A stretch of DNA of 64,000 nt from Thamnaconus septentrionalis (taxonomy: Eukaryota > Chordata > Actinopteri > Tetraodontiformes > Monacanthidae), in the NCBI GenBank assembly GCA_009823395.1, contig CM020511.1, forward strand, positions 16,669,501-16,733,500. Direction: 5' to 3'. Each line of letters starts with the position of its first letter. Position 1 is the first letter of the stretch. Positions 9,131 through 21,564 of this stretch are shown here, piece after piece. The position numbers and the translations under genes are program-made. The notes below the pieces were generated by a model that saw only the letters and a program-made list of their open reading frames with translations, was not told the DNA's origin and ran no database searches.

Positions 9131-12100
9131 CCCGCGGATCATTTTGACTCCCAGTGAAATCATGTGATTGTCTTAAATTGGCCGCGTCTTTGGCAACAAC
9201 AGCCCTCCTAGGAAAAAAAAAAAAAGAAAAGAAGAGAAAAGCGAGTCCACTGCCAATGAGTCTCCCCCACCTATACACCAACACCACCAGCAGCAGCTCC
9301 ACCACCAGCTGAGGAGGAACTGAGCACAGGACGGTTTAGGGCTGTGGGAGCCTGAGTGTGTGTGTGTTTTTGGGGAGGGGGTGTGGTGGCGGGGGAGTGT
9401 GCTGAGGGGTGGGAGGTGAGTACAGCCTGTGGCCAATCACGACTGACACCTGTGCTGAGCGACGGAGTCTGTGTTCATTTCTCACGTTGCAAGTGAGCCC
9501 TGACATTGACTGTGTTTCCTCGCACTAGGTGGTCAACACCAGATCAGAATTAAAGATCCCATATGATGCAATTTTCACTTTGTCAGCGTTCTTTTACAGT
9601 AACATGCCCATGTCATTACCATCAGTCAATCATCAGTCCGTCATTTACTTGTTGTGTTGGCTCTACTTTTCTCAAACAAAACAAAACAAAAAAAAACCCA
9701 CAGAAGGTGCTTATACCTGACTTACAGCTTTCACATGTTAGTGATAAAACCCCCAGCGAGGTGTTTATTAACCCTCAGACACCCCAGAAGCCACCATGTT
9801 GCAGCATATGTGAATATGTAGTTTTGTTGAGTGTTTAGGGTAATAAATTATGTAAGATTGCTCCCAAAAATAAGAATATTTGACTCTTAACAGCTGCTCT
9901 GATAAAGAGATTCTCCATGAAACAAAATTCACTTCACCGTTTTCCAACATTGTGTCTTCAGCCTGTTAATGGACATCCCAGTCCTGTGCTTAACTAATTC
10001 TGATTACTCCATTTTTCAAAAAGTGCAACATATTTCTGGATATTGGCCCTTTGTGATGTCATAAAGAGCACGGTGCATTCCCCCAGCCAAGTGTCTATCC
10101 GTCCTCTCAAACCTCCTCACAGCTAGCTTGTTTTGGTCAACGTCCCAATTGTGTGGGAGGAACAATAAAGCATTTTTTTCCCAGGAAGCTGAAACCTTTT
10201 CAGGATGCTGTAAACACAAGGCTAAATGTTCTGCGTTGGAAATTTTAAAATAATCAATCACGCAGCTGTCTTCTGAACATGAACGTCTGGAAACAGGGGT
10301 CTGATGTGGGCTTTTCTTCCTGCTAATGCATTCATGAATCCGTCGTCCTGGCCACTGGAACTCTTAATGTGACCGGGAGACATCGCCCTGCAGGCAGGTA
10401 ATCGGAAATTTGTAATGGATTACAGTCTGCAGTTCAAACTCCTGACCCTGTTTAATCCGCTCGTCGGTCTCCCGTCTCCCCCGGCTCGGCACGCCGCAGC
10501 TGCACTGATAGGCAGCGTGCCAGCGCTTCCCGACTCCCCACCATCACTCACAGAGGTGCTGAGCGGTGTGGGAGCCAGAGAGGAATCAGGAGCGCTCGTG
10601 TTCAGACTCTGGAGCATTTCATCCTCCTTCCCCCCTAAAAAGAAAAACCAGATGAGCTTTTTGTTGCGCTCGAAAAATAATAAATGCATCACGCTTCTAC
10701 GGTGTGTTCCTTTTTGGCATCAGAGCGAAAGCAATCAGAGGTAATTGAGGGCCAGCCATGAAGTTCCATTTTTCTTTTAAGGCTCACTCTGCTCAAACAT
10801 GCAAAATACATTGTTCTATTTCTCACTCATTGCCACGGCCCATTTTTTTTTTTTTTTAAACAACACCAAATTAGCTAGAAACAGTAGCAGCTTTATCTAT
10901 AGCGCGTTAACGTTCTGCTTCACATATGTTGTGTTTCCAGGCACAGTAATAGATAACCATTTAAGTTGGAGATATGGAAGATAACCCCTGTCTCACGTTT
11001 CAGCCTTTTGCAGAGAGAATGAAGGGGGGAAAAAAAGAGCTTTGTGATTAATTACGCTGAGCAGTGGCCTCCATGGGAACAAAGACGGCTCTCTCTTCAG
11101 CCCTCCGTAGCACTCTGACCCCCGGGGCTCGGTGTTTGATGCAGCTTTCAAACAGCCTGAGTCATATCAGTTATTGTGCTATCATGAAGGGGTTTAGCAC
11201 CTCTCAGTAAAAAAATAAAAAAATAAAAATAAAAAGTAAAGAAAAAAAATGGCACGGTCCTTCAGCTTCAACTTTAGTGCATCTTCTCACAGACAAGCAG
11301 TTGTTAAAGTTAACGGTCAGAACATCCTGAGAGTCATGTGCTCTATAAAACTTATAGCCTGTAAAACCAATAGAAAAGGTACCTCCACACTTTGCCAATC
11401 CTGGATCCAATCCGTGATAAAATGGCATCGGGGAGACAATTCGTAGCATATGGCTGAAGGCCGTGAAACCGCAAGAGTGTCAGCTGCTTCCCCTCTTTTT
11501 TCCCTCTGCGTTCTTTACGCACACCCAGCACACAGCAACTAACTTGGCACGCCTGATTGAATGTTTCCCCAATCCTTACATTATAGCTGGTAAAGAGTCC
11601 AGATAAAGCATTTAGAAAAGACAAAACTATATTTTAAGTTGATGGGTTGAACTTTGTATCACATACGAGCAGTTTATCATGAAGTTGAAAGCCTCCAATT
11701 GTTGGAAGCGGTTACATTAGCTGTGTGCTAACTAGCTGCTGTATGTTTCTGTTTTTCAGAAGAAATTCCAAAAAAAAAACTTTCTGCAAAGAAAAGCCTT
11801 CTGTGTCATTCTTCTTTCTTTAAATGTAAAAACAGCGCCCACTTCTGATGAAAAGAGGTGTTGCTGCAACGTAACCAATTCCCTTTTCGGACTAGCAAGC
11901 TAGCCTGCAGCAGTTTTGCTCTACTTCTCCGTTGTGTCCTTCTGGAGATTCTAGGGCAGGGAACAGCAGAGTTTTTTGACTGTCTACCACCGACCCACCC
12001 AATAAAGATGGTTTCTTTGTAGCTGGCAAGACAAATGAGCAAAACTTCATTGTTAGAATGTTGTTATTATGCAAGAATACCCTGCATCAACCCTCCATGT

Positions 12101-12740
12101 TGCAAAGACGTGATAGGTCTTGAACGTTAAGATAGTAATATGACTCATAATCAATTTTAATGAACTGGCAAACACAGTGTCTGAAGTGCATTTTAATTTT
12201 ACAGCGACAATAACTTTTAGATGCACAGCGCAGCTCTACTATATAATTATTTTCTGCCAATCTGTTTGTCATGTTTGTTGTTTGCAGGATCACAGCAAAC
12301 TCAGAACCAAAGAGCAGACGCTGCACTGCTGCTGAGCGCGATCAAACCCCCTCCGGTGAGAACGGAGCAGACTGCTGTGAGTGAGTTGACCTCTGAACCC
12401 CTGAGTGCGTGTGCCTCCGAGTCTGCCCGCCTGTCTGACCGACGGCTTGTTTGTACTCCCGGTGAGTGTCTGTGTGCTGTTTGCGCTCCGTCGCTCCGCT
12501 CTTCAGTATCGGCCGTGAACGTGCAAAAAGAATGTATTTTACACACTGAGGAATGTGGCGTCACACCAACGGGTGCATAAAGCAAGTGTGCGACCTGCAC
12601 ACAAAAGGAGCTGATGTGTGCTGCTGCTGATCAAGAGTAAATCAACTCAGACCGTTTTCTGATTTTTCAACAGTTATTCCAATTTCACTCTTTCTTCTTC
12701 ATCTTTATTTCTCAACACAATGGCTGCTGTTGCAAGGGAC
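9131..12740. other. Intergenic region upstream of adamts16
   Basis: I see no coding exon here. The part from 9360 to 9430 is G-rich simple sequence. Around 10030 there is a diverged TTTGTGATGTCATAAAG motif related to the dispersed repeat. Around 10390-10460 a block with TAATCGG and TAATGGATTA motifs, and around 11040-11110 a block with GATTAATTACGC, look like possible homeodomain-bound elements. The remainder is unremarkable complex sequence. Confidence 0.5.
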
Positions 12741-12744
12741 GCTT

Positions 12745-13020
12745 TAAAGGACAAATTCAACATTTTGGGACAAAAGCAGCTGTTAGTGCGATGGGGCGAT
12801 ATGTCCCGTTCACATGTCCACAAAGCTAAAAGTTGAAGTTTCGTGGCAGCTGGGCGGCGGCGGCAGCTTAGCACAAAAACCTGCAGACGCAAAGGAGGGG
12901 AAAAGAGCGAGACTGTTTGTAAAAACAACTGTTCGTGGAGTCTTCACTGGTTGCCTGACAACTGGCCCCAGACGAGGAATAGTTAAGCACACAACCTCCC
13001 GGAGAAGAAAAGAAAAACAG
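12745..13020 (+). repeat. Common teleost interspersed repeat, diverged copy
   Basis: The order of phrases matches a repeat that I recognise from many teleost genomes: GACAAATTCAACATTTTGGG, then AGCTTAGCACAAAAACCTG, then TGTAAAAACAACTGTTCGTGG, then a TGCCTGACAACTGGCC-like segment. I cannot name the family with confidence. Short frames inside it are not genes. Confidence 0.55.
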
Positions 13021-14829
13021 TTGTTCACTCTTTTCTAGATGGACTTAGCAAGTAGGCTTTGAAGTGGCTGGAATCTGATGTCGGAGAGAAAAACAATAGC
13101 AGTATCCACTCAAGTCCACAGCATGTTGTAATACCTGAGAAGAAGTCCAGTTGGCCCTTAATAAAGAACAATTGAACGTATTGGAAAATCCGAATTGGAA
13201 AACATGATATTTTTGATTTTTGTCTCCTGTTTGTTGCCATGGGGAAACCAAAAGGCTTACACATCACATTAAAAACTTGGTTTAAGGACTTTGTGATGAT
13301 TTTGCGTGACCACTCGCAGCTAAATCAAAAATCAAACTATACTTTTCCCCCCCTGAAGACTCTGTGCATCCATGGCAACATCCCGAACTTTGAAGTTGTG
13401 ACGATTTTCTAGATAGAAGTCGTTCCACAGAAACATGCAAACTCCACACAGAAAGTGGATCGAACCCGTGACCTTTCCGCGAGGTGACTAGCACTGCGCC
13501 ACAGTGCAACTATACCTACAAATCACACGCTCATATTTACATTAAATAGAAAACATTTTGCTCGACTGATTAACCATCCCCCCCTGAAACCTACAAGGAG
13601 CTGCTTCCAGCTTTCCATTCTGCTGATGCCTCTCTCCAGGCACTTTTCACTCCATGGACTCATTTAATTAGCGCTAATGCTAACGCTGTGGCAACGTTCT
13701 CCGACAGCGCGAGCGACTGTACGCCTGGCCTGCTTATTGTTTGGAGGCTTATTGTGCGATTTACGTGCACGCTCGTCTGCCCGCCGGCCAGAGTTTTAGC
13801 CCAGCGCGCTCATGCCTGTGTGAGTCGTGGCCGTTGTTGCGAATGTGCGCGCGTGCGTGCATGTGTTTAGCGCGCGTGCGCGAACAATAAGCTGACAGCA
13901 GCTGTAAAATTCCTCTCTGAGCATCACAGAGGGGAGGCTGATGGGAGCTGACAGGCAGCGAGAGCGAGGGGAGGTGGGAGAGGAAGATGAAGGTGAGCCG
14001 GGGCAAGGGGGAGACGGCGGCTGCCAGCGAGCCCCGGTGATTGAGGGTTCACTCGGTCTCCGAGCAGAACCACTCGGCCGCCGTCGAAGCACGGCGTTGC
14101 CTTTTTTTGTCGACCTCGAGAGCGACCGTAAAGCTCAGACCCCCTGCGAATCCACTCACAGCGGAACGGCCGCTTCCTGTGCACGTGAGCCGACTGGTTT
14201 TTAGCTTCTGTTGCGGCAAGTCCAGCATGGAAACCTTTGGGTGGTTGTTGAGTCATATCGTGTTACAATGTTCAAATAAAGTAATAGTCGTAGTTCTGCA
14301 TATAAACAAACATTTAAAGAAATGGCTGCAAGGGTACTCTTTCACTTCAGAAAGGTTTTAAAAAAAAAAAAAAGTCAGTGAAATGCATTTCGAAATAACA
14401 CTAATGTCTTTTTTGATTGACCTGATTCAGATGTGTTTTAAAAATGCACTCAAATTTAAAACAGACTCAACATCCACCTTGTTTCCACAAAACATTTATT
14501 GGACATCACAGAGGAACTTACATCAGAAATTCCATAAAAACAGCACAAAACTCAAAACAATTTCCTGCAGTTCGCATTCAAGTTTGACGCACGCTTGAGG
14601 TGTTTTAGTCTTTTTGTGAATCAGAGCCAATGGGAAAAATGTTTTTGGAAACACGTCTGCTGAATAAACTCGGACATAGTGAATATTCAGGTCACATGAC
14701 CTGTACTGTTTCTATCTTCTCAGATGTTTCCATAACATGGCCGTTCGCATTAATACACCTGTCTGGTTGGATGAGGAGACTCCTCCGCCTCATCCATCCA
14801 GACATCTTCTCTCCCCACTTCCTCCTGAA
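13021..14829. other. Intergenic, mostly complex sequence
   Basis: There is no supported gene. A short LINE-like fragment lies at 13426-13512. The block at 13650-13920 contains TTTAATTAGCGCTAATGC and alternating purine-pyrimidine CGTGCG runs. The section 13920-14200 is GC-rich, with overlapping open frames on both strands that share no recognisable domain. Confidence 0.45.
13426..13512 (+). mobile_element. LINE-like fragment (L2-type teleost element)
   Basis: This piece carries the phrases AACATGCAAACTCCACACAG and GATCGAACCCGTGACC followed by a CACTGCGCCAC-like end. These occur in order in a very common teleost non-LTR element and also in the fragments at 14830-15515 and, reversed, at 43848-43985. 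Confidence 0.6.
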
Positions 14830-14996
14830 CTTGAGGTTGCAGGGGTCAGCTGGGGTCAGGGCTGCATAGACTGAAAAACAACCCTTTGCGCTCACACTCA
14901 CACCTACGGACATTTTAGAATTCCCAATTCACCGCAAATGCATGTTTTTGGATTGTGGGAGGAAGCACGCTTACCCTGAGAGAACCACACAGACAC
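14830..14996 (+). mobile_element. L2-type LINE fragment, left part (interrupted)
   Basis: The order GCAGGGGTCAGCTGG, ACACTCACACCTACGGACA, ATGCATGTTTTTGGATTGTGG, then GGAGGAAGC and a CACACAGACAC end follows the common teleost element. The sequence stops exactly at a MITE insertion and resumes at 15425, so this is one element split in two. Confidence 0.65.
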
Positions 14997-14998
14997 TA

Positions 14999-15422
14999 GC
15001 TGCATTTCCATTACAGTTTTTCGCAAAAAGCGATATTTCTAAAATTTTGACAAAGTACAATTGCGATTTGCAGGTGTTTCCATTGAATGGTGTAAAGCGC
15101 ATGAACTGTAATTCTCGTAAAATCTCATCCTGCGAGACCCCACTTTGAGGAGGATGGAGGTACAAAACGTTTTCGCTTGAAGTGAACTGGTCACGTGACC
15201 CCATACGTCACGTCTGCTGACGTGTAAATGCAAAAAAAGTATTTCTATGACACTTCAGCGAGATACCTCTATATCAATACGTCTGAAAAATTGCCTCATG
15301 AGAGCGTAAAAACCTTTTAGCCATGTTTGAGAGGTTTTTCGAAGTTTAGGTGTTTCCATGATCAGTTTTGTTATTGCAATATTTAGATTTTGAGCAATTC
15401 TAGGGGCCAATGGAAACACAGC
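14999..15422 (+). mobile_element. MITE copy 1 (424 bp), nested in a LINE fragment
   Basis: The ends are inverted: GCTGCATTTCCATTAC on the left and, as reverse complement, GCTGTGTTTCCATTGG on the right. A TA dinucleotide flanks both ends (14997-14998 and 15423-15424), which fits a TA target duplication. Removing the element and one TA restores the expected LINE continuity. The inside is largely palindromic, repeats the GTGTTTCCAT motif and includes GGTCACGTGACC. No transposase is encoded, so mobility would have depended on a partner element. TA duplication suggests a Tc1/mariner-like or, if extended to three bases, a Harbinger-like partner. Confidence 0.82.
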
Positions 15423-15424
15423 TA

Positions 15425-15515
15425 CAGAGAGAACATGCAAAGTCACACACAGAAAGACCCCAGGCCTGGGAATCAAACTCACAACCTACTTGCTGTGAGG
15501 CGATTCCTCCCTCCC
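15425..15515 (+). mobile_element. L2-type LINE fragment, right part (interrupted)
   Basis: This resumes the element broken at 14996. It runs through GAGAACATGCAAAGTC, ACACACAGAAAGACCCCAGG, CCTGGGAATCAAACTCACAA and CTTGCTGTGAGGCGA. These are the phrases that normally follow the left part in intact copies. Confidence 0.68.
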
Positions 15516-16044
15516 GCACGCTTCATTCAGAGGAAAAAACAACAGAGAAAACGAAAAACATAACAGTCATTCCTGACAGTTAATGAATGACATGACAACT
15601 GAACCAACAGCCGCAGTTCCTACTTCAAGCAGCATAAATTAGAATGTCCTGAAACAATATTGTCCTGGACCTAAAATTGCTCCTGTTCCGTCTGCAGCTC
15701 ACGTCAGAAGTCTGTAGGAGGAGCACGCCGACTCGGTCACCTGGCAGGACAACAGTCTGCGAGTTCTGCAGGGTCAGAACCAGCTTCCCCCCCGACTCCC
15801 TTCCAAGTAGCTTCCACTGAAGTAGATGATGAATTGGACACGGCTGCGCGAGGTCGACATTAGTCTTCATTAAAGCCACTGATTAGCGAGGCTACTGCGC
15901 TGACGCTGCAGTCCGACATCGGCGTGAGCCCAGAAGTGTTGCATTGTGGGGGGGTTTGCTCGTTTAGATCACGTGAGCAAACGAAACAATAGTTCAGTCC
16001 GGGACACATCACTGGAGGAGGCTGACACTCGCTCCACCCCCCCC
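15516..16044. other. Intergenic, no gene seen
   Basis: This is complex sequence without a recognisable element. It ends in a C-rich run at 16036-16060. Confidence 0.4.
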
Positions 16045-16270
16045 CCGACCCCCACCCCGATTAATCTGATTTATAGTCATCATTATCGTGTTGATCTGCA
16101 GCTGTCCAGGCGGCGGCGGTGTTAGCGATTAATCCAATCAGCTGCAAATTATTTTCAGGGAGGAACGGCTCTATCAAAACACGGCCGGCGCGCGGGCTGT
16201 GTTTTTAATTAAACGGTCCTAGTTAATAGTCGCAGATTCCTCGTAATTAAAGTCAATTACGCCGTGTTTT
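16045..16270. promoter_or_regulatory. Candidate CNE with clustered homeodomain cores
   Basis: Within about 220 bp there are CGATTAATCTGATT, GCGATTAATCCAATCAGC, CAAATTATTTTC, TTAATTAAACGG, AGTTAATAG, GTAATTAAAGTCAATTACG and a CAGCTG E-box. Such dense TAAT/ATTA cores in complex, non-repeated DNA are typical of developmental enhancers around Irx genes. Conservation has not been tested here. Confidence 0.4.
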
Positions 16271-16327
16271 ACTTTTAAAAGGGAGATAAGCCGTCGTGAC
16301 TGCAACCTGCGCAAAACACTGTGCTGG

Positions 16328-16826
16328 TGTTGCAGTACTCGAGATTGGTCTTGGTCTCGAGACCACTTTTTAAGGTTCTCCGTCTCGTCTCGGACTTGAA
16401 GGCATTTTTACTCGGCCTTGTCCCGGTCTCCGACTGGGCGGACTCTGGATTTTTAATTTTTTGACAGATAATAAAGGAAAAAATCCAGCTGCTGCTGCTT
16501 TGTACTTTGTTTGTGACACCAATTATAACCCCTTCATTTTTTGAAGCAACGTTTTTTTTTTCAGAATGGTTCAAAATCGTTGGCAAAGCAGCAAAATGTT
16601 CAAGGAAATTATGAAAAGATACCTTGCTGAAAAGAGATGTTGCTGTTCAATTTAGAAGAAAACGTGTTTTCTGTTTTTTCTGTTTTGTTGTTATTTTTCT
16701 TTGACATCTAAAGTCTTGGTCTTGTCTCGGTCTCCAACTCCAAATGTCTTGGTCTTGTCTCGATCTCGATACTCTCTAGTTTTGATAATGCCTTTGTCTC
16801 AGTTGGTGCGGTCTTGACTACTGCGT
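16328..16826. mobile_element. Non-autonomous DNA-element-like repeat rich in GTCTTGGTCTC
   Basis: The sequence starts with GCAGTACTCGAGATTGGTC and ends with a sequence whose reverse complement starts GCAGTAGTCAAGACCG, so the ends are imperfectly inverted. Inside are repeated TTGGTCTTGTCTCGGTCTC phrases. I recognise this organisation from a common teleost repeat. The family name is not certain. Confidence 0.5.
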
Positions 16827-19490
16827 GCCGAGGCTAAAAAGAGCTGTCATTAGCCGCGTGCTAGCACGACACGTCTCCCCCAGTGCCGAGCGCAATGAAA
16901 GGGCTGAGGAATTGCGCTAATTATTGGTGGTCAGCTGTATGTGATCAGCGGGGCAGAAAGAGCATCTGTGGGGGGGTGAAACCTAAAAACAAAGTGGCCA
17001 GTCTTATGACACTCGGCGGGGGTGAGAGCCTGCTAAAGTTCAGCACCTCTGTATTGTGTAAGCAGCGCTGTTATAATAACTGCCTTCCCTTCATCTCCGC
17101 CGGCAGAGAGGCAGCGCAGCAAAACTTTCATCCCGCACGCAGCGATTAGCTGCTGGATGGCACAGGGAGGAGGAAGGAGAAGGAGAAGGGAAAAAAAGCC
17201 TGCATGAATAATGCACGACTGAGTTTTACCCGTTGGTTCTGCAGAGCCTCTGTCTTCATTTTGCACGCGACCAGGAGAGGAACGATGCCAGTCTCGAGGG
17301 CACTGCCATCACACTGGCTCCATTTTACTCAGGAGAGTGCTTCTCTGTCGGTACCTAAATATTTGCATGTCCTGCCCAGCTGGAAACCCAGTGTCTGGCC
17401 AAGAGTCTCTGACCCACACAACCTAGCAGTGTCTGCCCGGTGGCACGGCGCTGGCAGCGCCACGAGGAGCGGGCTTTAGGTCTTCCGGCTCACAGAGAAC
17501 CCGTCGACGGAGCAGTTCCCCACAGTTTACCGCGCTCTGAGTTCGGATTCTGCGCTTAGATTGCATCCACAAATGAGACAATGACCTCTGACCTCCTCCT
17601 CCTGAAAGACAGCCTGAGGGGGAAATCTGAGCGTCAGGTCTTTAAATGCACTTGATTTGACATTAGGGCGCATCTGCTACTTATTCACGGCTGCATCACC
17701 ATTCAGAGAGAAATATGCCGAATTCCTTGAGGGTGCAATTGAGCGGACGAGGAGCGTGCATGTGTGTGCGTGGGGGTGTTTGTGTGAGTGCGTGTGTTTT
17801 ATGCCACAGTAACCTCCTCTGAATCCCATAAATTTCCAGAAACCAAGCTGTGTGGGTGAAATATCCAACAGAAAACAAGGAGCTGCATTGAATATTTTGG
17901 AACTGATTTAATTTGAAACAATATTTCATCCCACCTGAACATTGCCCTCCAGTCGCACCTCAGACATCATCAGTATCACATGACCTTAACAGATTTGAAT
18001 CAAATCTCTCCATCGATACTGCAAATGTAATTTTTCATCTTTGAGTGAAAGCTCAGCCTTTCAACACGCACGTGTAAGTGATTCAAAGTCACATACATAT
18101 GATTTGTATTCAGGCCAGACTGTGCTGCCAAACTGGAGGACGTGGATTAGAAAATTTGTAAGTGACAAACTGAGCTGTAACTCACCACCAGTCACCAATA
18201 AGCATAACCTCCACACACACACACACACACACACGCATGCACCACACACACACTCCAGGGATAATCAGTGTATAGAGCTCTTGCAGACCACCCACAAATA
18301 CACACACACACACACACACGCAACTACACAAAAACACACCGTACTGCAGCAGATCACCTGACGGAATGCAAAGTTGTGTTTTTCCACAAACTAATTTGGT
18401 GAAAGCTGCAGTCAAAAATGATCATGACAGAGGAGAAGTCAGCCGTCACATTGCCTCCACCTGGACACTGAACTTGAGTTTGTGACCTCGTCCCCAGACC
18501 TCTGTTGTGCCCAGAAAGCCGGCTTAAGGTTTTAAGCTGGGGTTTGCCCAGTCTAAAAGAGCAGTGGGCCTAGAAGAGCCTGTAGAGAGATCCAGCAGGT
18601 GTCGTGCAAGGCCACTGTGGGGAACTACAGTTGACTTTTGGAATGTGATGGACAAACGGACAGAGAGATACATTTAAAATATGTTATTCTGCTGGAAAAT
18701 ATTTTTTTGTGTGTGTTTGGTGAGTGTCCCTATGGATCTTCTAGAGGTTAATCTCGGGCTCTTTCGTGTGTGTGCGTGCACACGTGCACAAACGCGCACA
18801 CATCACACGCAGAGCACAACAACAGCGCTGATGAGACGGGCCGCCGTGATCACAGGTCACCACCTCCGTCAGCACGCGTCGCCGTCAGTGGCGGAGTAGG
18901 TGACCGTCTGCGGCGGGAGCCACAGCTTTATTTTGGTTGCTGGGTTCAAAGGTCGTGAGATGCGAGTTGACAGAAGCTGTCGTTGGCTGCCAGAGTGTCG
19001 GCATCGGTGAACCTGAAAATATTTGCTCGGAAGCCTCGGACGACGAAAAAAAAAAAAAAAAGCCGGTGAATGGAACACTTCCACTCGTTGACATGAAGCG
19101 ATGCGAAGCCCAGCAGAGCCGTGTTGCATTCATCCCCCGGCGAGGGTCTCAAGCTCTCGGTCCCCTCGGTGGGCAATGAAAGCATCGCCCATAAATCCGC
19201 CACAGAATATATTTTTGCTGCCGCTCTGTCGACTTAAGAAGAGCACCTCTGCTGGAATGTGGCCGTGCCCTCTGACCTCATAGTGCAGGGAGTTTACATA
19301 TCCATGTCTCCACTAGTAAAAACCGCATTCCTGCCGTCGATCTGGGTCAGAGATAAAAGATGACAGAGATTTTCCCCGTTGAAGGGAGGGAGTGGGATCC
19401 TTATGATCAGGCAATTATTTTGGAAGGGGCTGAGACAAACAACCAAGCAGGAACACGGCACAATCTGTGCTTCGAGGAACCGAAGGACAA
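16827..19490. other. Intergenic with CA tracts
   Basis: I see no gene. CA microsatellites occur at 18211-18252 and 18298-18319. A mixed alternating GTGCGTGCACACGTGCAC stretch is at about 18768-18800. The part at 19170-19350 is complex and lacks repeats (CATAAATCCGCC, TTTACATATCCATG), so it may be functional. Confidence 0.45.
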
Positions 19491-19849
<359 letters not shown>

Positions 19850-20316
19850 CACGTTGAGTTCCAAAAATAAACCGGTCACTTCTGCAAAATCAGTCAATCA
19901 TTGAATGTTTTGCAAACATACACAAACCTGTAAAGGAAGTCCAGAGTCCCACTGTCTGTTTGTATTCCAACTGTAAGGATGAAGTTTGGAAGGGAGAAAA
20001 AACAGGTGAAGAACTGCTGTAGAAAAACTGGAAAACAATTTGGTGAAAGCGAATTTGGTGAAACTGAACTGACGTCATCACTGACATCCTTACTTCATTA
20101 AGTCAAAATAAATTTCAGAGGAAAGGTTTTCCATTCTTTACCAGGTCATCCATTCTTTCTACTTTCCTACTTGACATCGGCCACCTGTGCGCGCGCTTGT
20201 CACTGTTTTACTGTCACTCAAAATACATTTGACTGACATATATTTTACTCATGGAAACCAAAATTTTCCAACTGCAACTTAAAAGATTTGTTAAGTACTA
20301 TAATAAACTCATTTTG

Positions 20317-20331
20317 ATATATATATATATA

Positions 20332-20368
<37 letters not shown>

Positions 20369-20499
20369 CCCTGCGATGAACTGGCGACTTGTCCAGGGTG
20401 TACCCTGCCTTCGCCCTAAGACAGCTGGGATAGGCTCCAGCAGACCCCCGTGACCCTGAATAGGAATAAGCGGGTATAGAAGATGAATGAATGAATGAA

Positions 20500-20530
<31 letters not shown>
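20317..20530 (+). mobile_element. LINE 3' tail (L2/Maui-like) between (TA)n arrays
   Basis: Between two TA arrays (about 20317-20366 and 20503-20530) lies a 137-bp unit: CCCTGCGATGAACTGGCGAC, GTCCAGGGTGTACCCTGCC, CAGCTGGGATAGGCTCCAGC, CCCGTGACCCTG and a (GAAT)n tail. This is the widespread teleost LINE 3' end, here severely 5'-truncated. The TA arrays at both ends suggest insertion into a TA microsatellite or growth from a duplicated target. Confidence 0.8.
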
Positions 20531-20538
<8 letters not shown>

Positions 20539-20831
20539 TGGGCTGTTGTTACTCTTGACAATCTTATAGTGATTCACAAAAAACAAACACACAGAGACAT
20601 TGACATATTCTGCCCATTAGACCCGGTTGTTTAATCGTGCATTGATACTAATTTATTTAGATGTACGATACAGTTTAGAGAGTTACAGTTCCTAATTAGC
20701 ATAGTGAACTTGTCTTTGGATTGTGGGAGGAGCCTGAGCAGGTGCAGGAAGAACATGCTTCCTCTGGCCTGTGCCCTCAGACCTTCAGCAGCAGCCTCTT
20801 TGTTTGTGTCCTCTGCTGCATGCCCACAAGG

Positions 20832-21564
20832 CCCTAGTCTCTGCATTGCACAACTGAAGCGTTCCTCCTGTTGGGATTGATGCTGGAAATGACATCTTCA
20901 GTGTTGTAGTAAACAACATTCACACAGGAACTTCACACATGAAGGCTCCAGGCTAGATGGCTATCTAGCTGCTTGCTAATGTGTTAGCCGAGAGGCCTGC
21001 AGCTGCCACCATGCATGAAAGCTTTCCTGTAGTCAGCATGCGCAAACAAATATACCATCTAGTTATTTATTTGGAGTATGAGACGCACAACGTCAAACGT
21101 GGTCATGTTGGACACATTTGCATGAAACTACGCTCGACTTCACAGCAAGTTTTGTGTTCTACAGTTTGTCCCCATACTTCCAGTGGACACTGGAAGTCTG
21201 AAGCAGGCCCCAGTTTCTGCACTGTGGCCCTGAAGTCGCCTTCTTGTTGGGATTTATACAAACAAGGACATTTGTAAGATCTTCAGTGTTGAGGTGAAGA
21301 ACATTCACTCATGAAGGCCCCAGGCTAGCTAGCTAACTAGCGAGCTAACTGCTTGCTCCTGGACTGGCTGAGAACCCTGCAGCTGCCCCCGTGCGGAAAG
21401 GCCTCCCTTTGGACAGTAAGGAGGAAAAAAAAATGCCACCTTGATGTTGATTTGAAAGTGTGTGATGCACACATAATCAAACATCTTTCAAAGGAGCTTT
21501 GGATTATAGACGCTTTTTGGACACATCTCCATGAAACTACACTGGACTTCACAACATGTTCCAG
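20832..21564 (+). repeat. Degenerate tandem duplication, two units of about 330-360 bp
   Basis: Unit 1 (about 20832-21158) and unit 2 (about 21207-21564) share a series of phrases in the same order: TCTCTGCA/TTTCTGCA, CTGTTGGGAT/TTGTTGGGAT, ATCTTCAGTGTTG, AACATTCAC, ATGAAGGCTCCAGGCTAG/ATGAAGGCCCCAGGCTAG, CTGCTTGCT, CTGCAGCTGCC, TTGGACACAT and ATGAAACTAC. Divergence is high, so the duplication is old. Function is unknown, and it may be part of an unnamed repeat. Confidence 0.72.
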
